6,425 bases of DNA from Acidobacteriota bacterium (GTDB lineage: Bacteria > Acidobacteriota > Terriglobia > Terriglobales > Acidobacteriaceae), in contig JAJZIF010000231.1 of the NCBI GenBank assembly GCA_021810735.1, positions 1-6,425 on the forward strand, read 5' to 3'. The number at the start of each line of letters is the position of its first letter. The first letter of the stretch is position 1. Under the pieces are notes generated by a model that saw nothing but the letters and a program-made list of their open reading frames with translations, did no database searches and had not been told where the DNA came from. The translations under genes were made by a program, and so were the position numbers. Positions 1-5,156 of this stretch are shown piece after piece.

Positions 1-75
1 TTGCCAAACAATGAATGGAAGGAAATCGATGACCCACTGGGAGAGCTCGCGTCCCTCCGGGAACGTGAGGGCTGA
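1..75 (+). CDS. 3' end of an upstream gene, possible antitoxin of the PIN toxin (partial)
   Basis: Frame 1 is open from the window edge to TGA at 73-75 and encodes 24 residues that are hydrophilic and charged, ending in ELASLREREG. The last base of the stop codon is the first base of the PIN gene ATG (TGATG), so the two genes are translationally coupled. In VapBC-type loci the antitoxin gene normally sits directly upstream and overlaps or nearly touches the toxin gene, so this is the expected position of the antitoxin. The visible peptide is too short to assign to an antitoxin family (AbrB, Phd/YefM, RHH). The gene could equally be another short protein. The first codon (TTG) is not taken as a start. 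Confidence 0.5.
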   Translation: MPNNEWKEIDDPLGELASLREREG

Positions 76-659
76 TGGTTGGATTCGACGCATCAATCGC
101 GCTGGCAGTCTGGTATCCCGACGTTCCCTGTTCTGTTGAACGCGCAAAAGAACGCGTTGAATACCTTATTGAGTTTTTGGAGACGAAACACGAGAGAATC
201 ATGATACCTACGCCAGCTCTCAGCGAATTATTAGTCCGTGCGGGAGGTGCCGGTCCAGCTCTGGTAAATCAACTCTCTAAATCATCACGCTTTGAAATTG
301 CTCCATTTGATGATTTGGCCGCTATTGAGGTGGCTATTGCGATTGCTGCGGCAAAACGAATCGGGAACAAGCGCGGGAAAAACCTCACGGAAAATTGGGC
401 TAAAGTGAAGTTCGATCATCAGATTGTCGCCATCTGCAAGGTGAGGGGAGTATCCACGCTTTACTCTGATGATCCAGCATTATGCAACTTTGCCTCTTCG
501 TGTGGGATACATACGATAAGGCTTGGAGAGCTTCCACTACGGCCACAAGAGCAAACACTTTTTGATTTGATAGACGAAGAGGTAGAGCCGAGTGGGGACA
601 ATGAATCGACGGAGCCGCCGAGACAATTACCCACCCCCATTCCAGAAAAGACAGACTAG
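75..659 (+). CDS. PIN-domain protein, VapC-type ribonuclease toxin candidate
   Basis: The 194-residue product has the acidic residues of a PIN nuclease in the right order: D5 in FDASIAL, E51 in PALSELL, D114 in KFDHQIVAI and D132/D133 in LYSDDP, followed by the strand-helix end GIHTIRLGELPL at 144-155. PIN toxins are metal-dependent RNases that cut tRNA or rRNA and are held inactive by an antitoxin. The ATG overlaps the stop of the preceding gene, and GAGG at 67-70 gives a close Shine-Dalgarno. The protein is longer than a typical VapC (about 130-150 residues): there is extra sequence around 95-112 with a basic stretch (KRIGNKRGK), and a C-terminal tail at about 156-194 rich in acidic residues and proline. 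Toxin function is inferred from fold and gene arrangement. A non-toxin PIN RNase remains possible. By eye the codons are more AT-rich than in the rest of the window, which hints at acquisition. Confidence 0.85.
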   Translation: MVGFDASIALAVWYPDVPCSVERAKERVEYLIEFLETKHERIMIPTPALSELLVRAGGAGPALVNQLSKSSRFEIAPFDDLAAIEVAIAIAAAKRIGNKRGKNLTENWAKVKFDHQIVAICKVRGVSTLYSDDPALCNFASSCGIHTIRLGELPLRPQEQTLFDLIDEEVEPSGDNESTEPPRQLPTPIPEKTD

Positions 660-686
660 GTTTTTGGGCGATAGCTTACTTATTTT

Positions 687-714
687 GTGACGAGAGTGAT
701 CGGCGATTCGTCAC
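687..714. repeat. Perfect 7-bp inverted repeat in convergent gap
   Basis: GTGACGA at 687-693 is mirrored by TCGTCAC at 708-714 with a 14-base loop. It lies between the stop codons of the PIN gene (659) and the beta-propeller gene (721), which converge here, so a shared terminator is the obvious role. Neither strand shows a T-tract directly after the stem; the T-rich run at 683-686 precedes the stem on the plus strand. The stem is short and the loop long. It is therefore recorded as a repeat, not as a terminator. Confidence 0.4.
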
Positions 715-720
715 GCACCC

Positions 721-1758
721 TCATCGCGCCCAGGCGAGGCCGTCCGCGCCCGCCCCCACATCAATCAATTTCTGCACCTTCCAGTCGGAGAGATCGATGG
801 CCGCAACCTGATGCTTCACATTGCACGAGACATACGCCACCTTGCCATCCGGACGCACCAGAATTTCCTGAGGCGCGCTGGGAACCGCAATCGTACGGAC
901 CACTTTCAGCGTGCCGAGATCGACCACGGCCACCAGGCCCTTCGCCGGAATCGCCACCAGCAACGAGCGCCCATCTTTGGTGGACGCTGTTCCATAGCCC
1001 AGGCCCGGCAGCGGGACCCACGCCTTCACCTTGTTCGTCGCGGTATCGATGACGGCAAGTTGAGGCTTCGTCTGGTCGGAGGTGAACGCCATGCTATCGT
1101 CGTTCGAAACGGAAATGCGCTGCGTCTCCGCCGAAATCGGAATGATAGCGAATGTCTTCCGCGCTTGTATATCCAGCACCGAAACGGTGCCCGGTCCCAC
1201 ATTGGCGGTGTATCCTCGGCGGCCATCGTGCGAGATAGCCAGCATGTGCGATTGCTCCTGCCCGGTCGGAATCGTGCCGACAATTTTGAGCGTGCGCGGG
1301 TCGATGATCGTCACGTCCTTATCGAGTTCCGTGGTCACGTACAGCATTCCGTCATGGCGGTTGTAGATCGCGCAATGTGGCCGCACGCCGTGGCCGAAAT
1401 CGACATGGTGAATGATCGTGCGCGTGGGAATATCGATGACCAGCATTTCATGGCCATTTAGCCCAGGTTTCCCCACGCCGACATTGCCGTAGATCGGAAC
1501 ATAGGCGATGCGGCCATTGGGCGATGCCGCTGCCTCATGTCCATGAACGGCCGTCACGCCCTCGGAAATGGTCGCAACTTGTTCGCCGCTCACAGGGTCC
1601 ACGAGGCTTACGTTTTTGTCGCCCTGGTTGACGACCAATAACACCGGAGCGGCAGCTTTGGAGCGGGTTGCGGCTGAGGTCTGGGCGCGGGCCGATACCG
1701 AAAGGAAGGTCAGGCAAAGACCGGCAAGCAGAAGAGACAGAGAGATAGGCTTTCGCAT
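721..1758 (-). CDS. Secreted YVTN/YncE-type beta-propeller protein
   Basis: The product (345 residues from the chosen ATG at 1758) begins with a clear Sec signal peptide: MRKP, a hydrophobic core (LSLLLAGLCLTFLSV) and a cleavage motif SARA|QT. The mature part is a series of roughly seven propeller blades. Each resembles 'ispDGr.aYvtn...tvsviD..t.kvv.tI', for example HDGRRGYTANVGPGTVSVLD and RPDGKVAYVSCNVKHQVAAID. This is the pattern of YVTN-repeat / YncE-like periplasmic proteins; their ligands are mostly unknown. An in-frame ATG at 1776 would add MYTAFA before the signal peptide and is less likely, since MRKP gives a standard n-region. Neither start has a good Shine-Dalgarno. The gene follows the endonuclease candidate on the same strand, so read-through from the restriction cassette is possible. 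A role in the cassette is not implied by its sequence. A catalytic function cannot be assigned. Confidence 0.85.
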   Translation of the reverse strand: MRKPISLSLLLAGLCLTFLSVSARAQTSAATRSKAAAPVLLVVNQGDKNVSLVDPVSGEQVATISEGVTAVHGHEAAASPNGRIAYVPIYGNVGVGKPGLNGHEMLVIDIPTRTIIHHVDFGHGVRPHCAIYNRHDGMLYVTTELDKDVTIIDPRTLKIVGTIPTGQEQSHMLAISHDGRRGYTANVGPGTVSVLDIQARKTFAIIPISAETQRISVSNDDSMAFTSDQTKPQLAVIDTATNKVKAWVPLPGLGYGTASTKDGRSLLVAIPAKGLVAVVDLGTLKVVRTIAVPSAPQEILVRPDGKVAYVSCNVKHQVAAIDLSDWKVQKLIDVGAGADGLAWAR

Positions 1759-1767
1759 AGCAAACGC

Positions 1768-1798
1768 AGTATACATTTGCGACGCCAGAACAGTTCAA
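1768..1798 (-). promoter_or_regulatory. Candidate promoter for the beta-propeller gene
   Basis: Read on the minus strand, TTGAAC (1798-1793) and TATACT (1773-1768) resemble sigma-70 -35 and -10 boxes with a 19-base spacer, longer than the ideal 17. The -35 box overlaps the stop codon of the endonuclease candidate. Transcription would start about 7 bases after the -10 box, only a few bases before ATG 1758, which would give an almost leaderless message. This fits the missing Shine-Dalgarno but is prediction only. Confidence 0.3.
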
Positions 1799-2610
1799 CC
1801 GCGCGAATGCTCCGCGTATTGGCGCATGGTATCGGCATCGATCTGATCGCTAGGGACAAGGCGATAGTGACGTTCTTCGACGATGAGTACGCGCCCTGCC
1901 TCAACGGTCAATTCAAAGAGTGCTATGGCATCGTCCTCCATGAATTGCGCGGATACTGGCCGGCAAATCAAATCCGGAAATTTGGCTTCGCAACATGCGA
2001 TATCCTGCGTGGTCTGTACGGGCGAAAGCTTGTCCGATCCACCTTTCGCCTGTACCGGTATCACGTAATGGGCGCCGTTCCGATTGAGTCCAACATAAAT
2101 CTCGTCGATTTCGATCTGTCCCATACCCTTTACATGAGTACGAAGATGGTTTTGTAGAGAATACGTCGTCAGCCCAAGAAAGATATCGATCAACCTGTTG
2201 TAGCGAACCTTAGCCAACAGTGCCTGTTCATCGCCAAGCGCATAGGCACCTATAATTTCCGGCGTGGAATCGGGGATCTTTGTGGCAGCTATGTCTTCGC
2301 GCGGCCTGATCGTCGTCCCACCGGCCTCAACGAGCCTGAAGCGATACAAGCTTCTTCCCGCGCCCTCGATAATCCATGCCTTACCCTTCGGTGCCGTTTT
2401 CAGTATTTCAGCAGGTAAGTCCCGTCGAAATTTAAAGCTGTAAATTACGTCGCCCAAGTTATCCGGGCGCTCGACGCCAACCGCTTCTGCCGCTTCAACC
2501 AACTCGTCGCGATGGAACTCGAACTCCACTGTACCTTTCGCCCAATATTTCCGAAACACATGGACGATGATCGGTACGTACTGCGCCGCTTTGTCTGACC
2601 TTTTCGCCAT
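1795..2610 (-). CDS. Probable restriction endonuclease of the cassette (PD-(D/E)xK-like)
   Basis: The 271-residue protein starts at ATG 2610 with a GAAGGA Shine-Dalgarno (2620-2615) and lies 8 bases after the methyltransferase stop. I do not recognise a named enzyme. The most telling segment is at 166-193: IEIDEIYVG (D169, E170), then a strand HYVIPVQAKGG with Q187 and K189, then D193 and Q199. An acidic residue followed by a beta strand carrying [E/Q]xK is the layout of a PD-(D/E)xK nuclease, with Q in place of the usual E/D. The N-terminal part (about 10-95: EFHRDELVEAAEAVG, YSFKFRRDLP, AWIIEGAGRSLYRFRLVE) looks like a small alpha/beta or winged-helix unit that could bind DNA. The position next to a 5mC methyltransferase and vsr supports a type II restriction enzyme. 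No membrane segment or signal peptide is seen. Recognition site unknown. An alternative is an accessory protein of the methyltransferase. Confidence 0.7.
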   Translation of the reverse strand: MAKRSDKAAQYVPIIVHVFRKYWAKGTVEFEFHRDELVEAAEAVGVERPDNLGDVIYSFKFRRDLPAEILKTAPKGKAWIIEGAGRSLYRFRLVEAGGTTIRPREDIAATKIPDSTPEIIGAYALGDEQALLAKVRYNRLIDIFLGLTTYSLQNHLRTHVKGMGQIEIDEIYVGLNRNGAHYVIPVQAKGGSDKLSPVQTTQDIACCEAKFPDLICRPVSAQFMEDDAIALFELTVEAGRVLIVEERHYRLVPSDQIDADTMRQYAEHSRG

Positions 2611-2618
2611 TCAGTCCT

Positions 2619-3926
2619 TCAAGCCATTGCAAAGTTGAGCTGCGCGACATCCGAACGGTCCGCCGGGCGAAGCCGCTTGCCGACGATATTCTCAGAGACG
2701 CCGTAATACCTCGCCGCAGCGCTCATTGTCATTTGCAGCAGAAAATCCGGCCCAAGTTCGATAGTGTTCTCTGGACGCTGAGGCCCTTTCTTCATCGATA
2801 TAAGCAGTTCCGAGGCCACCGCACGACCGAGAAGAGGCGGTACGGAGTTTCCAATCTGACGGAACCCATGCCATTTTGTCGTGTGCAGGCGGAACCAGTC
2901 GGGATAGGAATGAAGCCGCGCCGCTTCGCGGACAGTGATGCACCGCGGGGCGTAGGGATGGATCGGGCGCGGTGAAGTGAACGCTCCGCGGTCGCTACCG
3001 GTTCCGGCTCGGAGAGTGTTGCATAGTCCTTCTGGATCGAGCTTGAGAAACCGGCTCACTATTTCCACCTTGCCCGACTCGGTGGCTTTGAATCGCCGTT
3101 GCGACAATGGGGTATGTTCGGTGCGCATACTGGAGGTGAGACGCTTCGGGTCCCATTCTCTTGGGTATGAAAAGTCTCGGACATCTTCATCCAATCCACG
3201 CAGAACCCGCGCATAGCGCGACGCTTTACCGAACCGGACCTTTGCGACTGCATCGGATTCCAGCAACTCAGGATACCGATCGGCATTCGGCAGGTCTCCA
3301 ATAGCTTCCCACACGGTTGTGGGCACAGCGGCAACAGCGGTCGGGTATTGTGGCAACGGAAGGCCATTCTTTGCGCCAATCAAGAAAAGTCGGCGCCGAT
3401 CTTGAGGTACGCCGAACTCGGCTGCGTTGAGGACCCGATACGGCAAGAGCACTTCATATCCGTTGTCGTGGAATGCATCGATCAACTCATCGAGCAATTG
3501 TCTATGCTGGCCGACCGTCAGCCCTTTCACGTTTTCGAATATGAAATAACGCGCATCCAATTCGACGGTGAGGCGGACAAATTCCAGAAGCAGGCGATTG
3601 CGCGGGTCGTCCAAGGCCCTCTTCCCGATCAGCGAGAATCCTTGGCAAGGTGCCCCCCCGAAGACTACGTCCACGCGGGCGCCGTTCAGATTCGCGGCTT
3701 TTCTGATATCGGCTCCCGAGATCTTCGAAGCGTCCGCACATATAGTGGCGCAATTGGGGAAATTGAACTCATGCACGGCGCAATGGATCGGATCGATCTC
3801 GACCGCAGCCGCTACATCGAATCCCGCTTGTTCGAATCCGAGCGATAGACCGCCGGCACCTGCAAACAGGTCGATTCCGATCGGGCGCCCTACACCCTTT
3901 CCATGCTTAGTTCGCGAGAAATTCAT
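2619..3926 (-). CDS. DNA (cytosine-5) methyltransferase (type II modification enzyme)
   Basis: The 435-residue protein has all the key C5-methyltransferase motifs in order: motif I IDLFAGAGGLSLGFEQAG (18-35, SAM binding), motif IV GGAPCQGFS with catalytic C94, motif VI FENVKG (130-135), motif VIII QDRRRLFLIG (175-184), motif IX RCITVREAARLHSYP (328-342) and motif X QIGNSVPPLLGRAVA (357-371). The region between VIII and IX (about 190-327) is the target-recognition domain, and its site cannot be read from sequence alone. The enzyme methylates C5 of a cytosine, protecting host DNA from the partner nuclease. ATG 3926 is supported by GGAG seven bases upstream and lies inside the vsr 3' end (20-base overlap), implying coupled translation. 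Unusually, about 60 residues follow motif X; 403-419 (AAARYYGVSENIVGKRL) reads like a helix-turn-helix. Full length, no missing catalytic residue. Confidence 0.96.
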   Translation of the reverse strand: MNFSRTKHGKGVGRPIGIDLFAGAGGLSLGFEQAGFDVAAAVEIDPIHCAVHEFNFPNCATICADASKISGADIRKAANLNGARVDVVFGGAPCQGFSLIGKRALDDPRNRLLLEFVRLTVELDARYFIFENVKGLTVGQHRQLLDELIDAFHDNGYEVLLPYRVLNAAEFGVPQDRRRLFLIGAKNGLPLPQYPTAVAAVPTTVWEAIGDLPNADRYPELLESDAVAKVRFGKASRYARVLRGLDEDVRDFSYPREWDPKRLTSSMRTEHTPLSQRRFKATESGKVEIVSRFLKLDPEGLCNTLRAGTGSDRGAFTSPRPIHPYAPRCITVREAARLHSYPDWFRLHTTKWHGFRQIGNSVPPLLGRAVASELLISMKKGPQRPENTIELGPDFLLQMTMSAAARYYGVSENIVGKRLRPADRSDVAQLNFAMA

Positions 3927-4317
3927 TGAGTCGCTCCGTCAATTTCTCGGGTTTCTTGAGTTCACATTGCCATACCGTGAGTATTGTCCAGCCCAACTTT
4001 TTCAACTCTCGCCGAGTACGGCGATCCCGCGCCACATTGGCGCTGAATTTCAGTTCCCAAAAATCCACTCGCGACTTTGGCCTTGTTGCATACTTGCACT
4101 TCGGATGCCGATGCCAAAAGCATCCATGCACGAATATCACTTTCCGGCGAGAAAGAAAGACCAAATCCGGTCGCCCCGGCAGGCTGATGTCGTAAAGCCG
4201 ATAGCGATATCCCAAGGCATGGACGATTTTCCGCACGGCCATTTCCGGCTTGGTGTCCTTGGAATGCACCGCAGCCATGATGAGCGAGCGCTTCGCGCGA
4301 TCGACATGGTCGGTCAC
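3907..4317 (-). CDS. vsr: Very short patch repair endonuclease Vsr
   Basis: The 136-residue product matches Vsr across its length: KDTKPEMAVRKIVHALGYRYR (E25), LPGRPDLVF with catalytic D51, and the zinc/active-site block FVHGCFWHRHPKC with H64, C66, H69, H71 and C74, then VWQCEL with C118. Vsr nicks 5' of the T in T:G mismatches made by deamination of 5-methylcytosine, so that repair restores C:G. The start chosen is GTG 4317, preceded by TGAGG with a 9-base spacer and placing the family N-terminus (VDRAKRSLIM) correctly. An ATG at 4425 would add 36 residues unlike the family and is not supported. Position 63, threonine in the E. coli enzyme, is valine here, as in many homologues. It is the first gene of the cassette and its end overlaps the methyltransferase start. 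Confidence 0.95.
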   Translation of the reverse strand: MTDHVDRAKRSLIMAAVHSKDTKPEMAVRKIVHALGYRYRLYDISLPGRPDLVFLSRRKVIFVHGCFWHRHPKCKYATRPKSRVDFWELKFSANVARDRRTRRELKKLGWTILTVWQCELKKPEKLTERLNEFLAN

Positions 4318-4361
4318 CCACTTTAGCCTCAGATCGTAGCCGTTTACTTGCGCTGCTGCCA

Positions 4362-4370
4362 ATCCTAGCA
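4362..4370 (-). promoter_or_regulatory. Candidate extended -10 promoter of the vsr-methyltransferase cassette
   Basis: On the minus strand TGC-TAGGAT (4370-4362) fits an extended -10 element (TGnTAnnnT). TTGAGC lies upstream with a short 15-base spacer, so the -35 match is poor and the extended -10 would carry the activity. A start near 4355 gives a leader of about 38 bases before GTG 4317, with the TGAGG ribosome-binding site inside it. Sequence inspection only. Confidence 0.4.
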
Positions 4371-4387
4371 CAGGATGAGCAAGCTCA
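4362..4387. repeat. Two adjacent small palindromes, candidate operator
   Basis: ATCCT-agcac-AGGAT (4362-4376) is a perfect 5-bp inverted repeat, and TGAGC-aa-GCTCA (4376-4387) is a second one sharing its edge base. The first covers the candidate extended -10 of vsr and the second covers its weak -35 region. A further TGAG-ata-CTCA lies at 4430-4440 next to the pyrH start. A binding site for a regulator, such as the methyltransferase through its helix-turn-helix-like tail, is a reasonable guess. Short palindromes also arise by chance. Confidence 0.35.
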
Positions 4388-4413
4388 ATCATGCCCTCTA
4401 TCGGGCTGCTGAC

Positions 4414-4438
4414 GCACCTATCCAACTTCTGAGATACT
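4414..4438 (+). promoter_or_regulatory. Candidate promoter of pyrH
   Basis: In the 129-base divergent region, CTGACG and GATACT (4433-4438) resemble -35 and -10 boxes about 18 bases apart, and TGA just before the -10 gives an extended TGn element. Transcription would start close to ATG 4447, giving a very short or absent leader. The AAAGG at 4441-4445 is too close to the ATG for a normal Shine-Dalgarno. Weak evidence; an upstream read-through promoter is not excluded. Confidence 0.25.
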
Positions 4439-4446
4439 CAAAAGGC

Positions 4447-5151
4447 ATGTACAAACGAGTTCTTCTCAAGCTTTCCGGCGAGGCGCTGGCGGCGGACCGC
4501 GGCTTCGGGGTCGACGTCACACGGGTGCATGAAATTGCAGCGGAAATCGCAGACGTGCATACCATGGGCGTGGAACTGGCGATCGTGGTGGGCGGAGGCA
4601 ATTTTTTCCGCGGCGTGGCCGAACAGGCGCAGAACATGGACCGCGTCTCGGCGGACCACATGGGCATGCTGGCCACCATCATCAACGCGCTGGCGGTGCA
4701 GGATGCTCTGGAAAAACAGAATGTGTTCTGCCGCGTCATGAGCGCCATTGAAATGAACCAGGTTTCCGAGCCGTACATCCGCCGTCGCGCGATCCGGCAT
4801 CTAGAAAAAGGAAGAGTGGTAATTTTTGCCGCCGGCACCGGCAATCCGTATTTTTCGACCGACACCGCCGCCTCGCTGCGCGCCATGGAGATCAAGGCCG
4901 ACGTACTGTTGAAGGCGACCAAGGTCGAGGGCATTTACAGTGCCGATCCCGTCCTGCATAAGGATGCGGTCAAATTTGACGAAATCAGCTACATGGAAAT
5001 CCTGCAGAGGAACCTGCGAGTGATGGACATGACAGCCGTGAGTCTTTGCAAGGACAACGATCTGCCGATGATCATCTTCAGCATGAACCAACCGGGCAAC
5101 ATTCGGCGCGCAATTGCCGGCGAAAAAGTTGGCTCACTGGTCACCACGTAG
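4447..5151 (+). CDS. pyrH: UMP kinase (uridylate kinase) PyrH
   Basis: The 234-residue protein is a full-length bacterial UMP kinase of the amino-acid kinase fold. It phosphorylates UMP to UDP with ATP, an essential step in pyrimidine nucleotide synthesis, as a cytosolic hexamer that in other bacteria is activated by GTP and inhibited by UTP. Visible motifs are [13 protein letters not shown] (2-14), the glycine loop [10 protein letters not shown] (47-56), DHMGMLAT (70-77), [20 protein letters not shown] (99-118), [14 protein letters not shown] (129-142) and [13 protein letters not shown] (156-168). The start is ATG 4447, where the family N-terminus MYKRVLLK begins; an in-frame ATG at 4375 adds 24 unconserved residues and is rejected. 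In most bacteria pyrH lies in rpsB-tsf-pyrH-frr. Here a restriction cassette faces away upstream and an acyltransferase follows, so it is separated from its usual partners. Confidence 0.97.
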   Translation: MYKRVLLKLSGEALAADRGFGVDVTRVHEIAAEIADVHTMGVELAIVVGGGNFFRGVAEQAQNMDRVSADHMGMLATIINALAVQDALEKQNVFCRVMSAIEMNQVSEPYIRRRAIRHLEKGRVVIFAAGTGNPYFSTDTAASLRAMEIKADVLLKATKVEGIYSADPVLHKDAVKFDEISYMEILQRNLRVMDMTAVSLCKDNDLPMIIFSMNQPGNIRRAIAGEKVGSLVTT

Positions 5152-5156
5152 GCTCC

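Noticed and set aside
687..714. Rho-independent terminator
   Set aside because: The stem is only 7 bp with a 14-base loop, and no T-tract follows on either strand.
811..1461. Long plus-strand open frame (216 codons) inside the beta-propeller gene
   Set aside because: Its product is rich in R and H with no family features, while the opposite strand encodes a clear signal peptide and propeller repeats. It is a shadow frame of GC-rich coding DNA.
3348..4326. Plus-strand open frames across the methyltransferase and vsr
   Set aside because: The minus strand carries all C5-methyltransferase and Vsr motifs; the plus-strand translations show no recognisable domain or ribosome-binding site.
4318..4425. 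N-terminal extension of Vsr from ATG 4425
   Set aside because: The added 36 residues do not fit the family, and GTG 4317 has a well-placed TGAGG.
4375..4446. N-terminal extension of PyrH from ATG 4375
   Set aside because: The 24 extra residues are not typical of the family, whose conserved start is MYKRVLLK, and they would overlap the candidate vsr promoter region.
1759..4446. Direct repeats or attachment sites bounding the restriction cassette
   Set aside because: By eye, no matching repeat was found at the two ends, and there is no integrase or transposase in the window.
4398..4934. Minus-strand open frame (178 codons) opposite pyrH
   Set aside because: It is antisense to a conserved essential gene, and its serine- and arginine-rich composition is that of a shadow frame.
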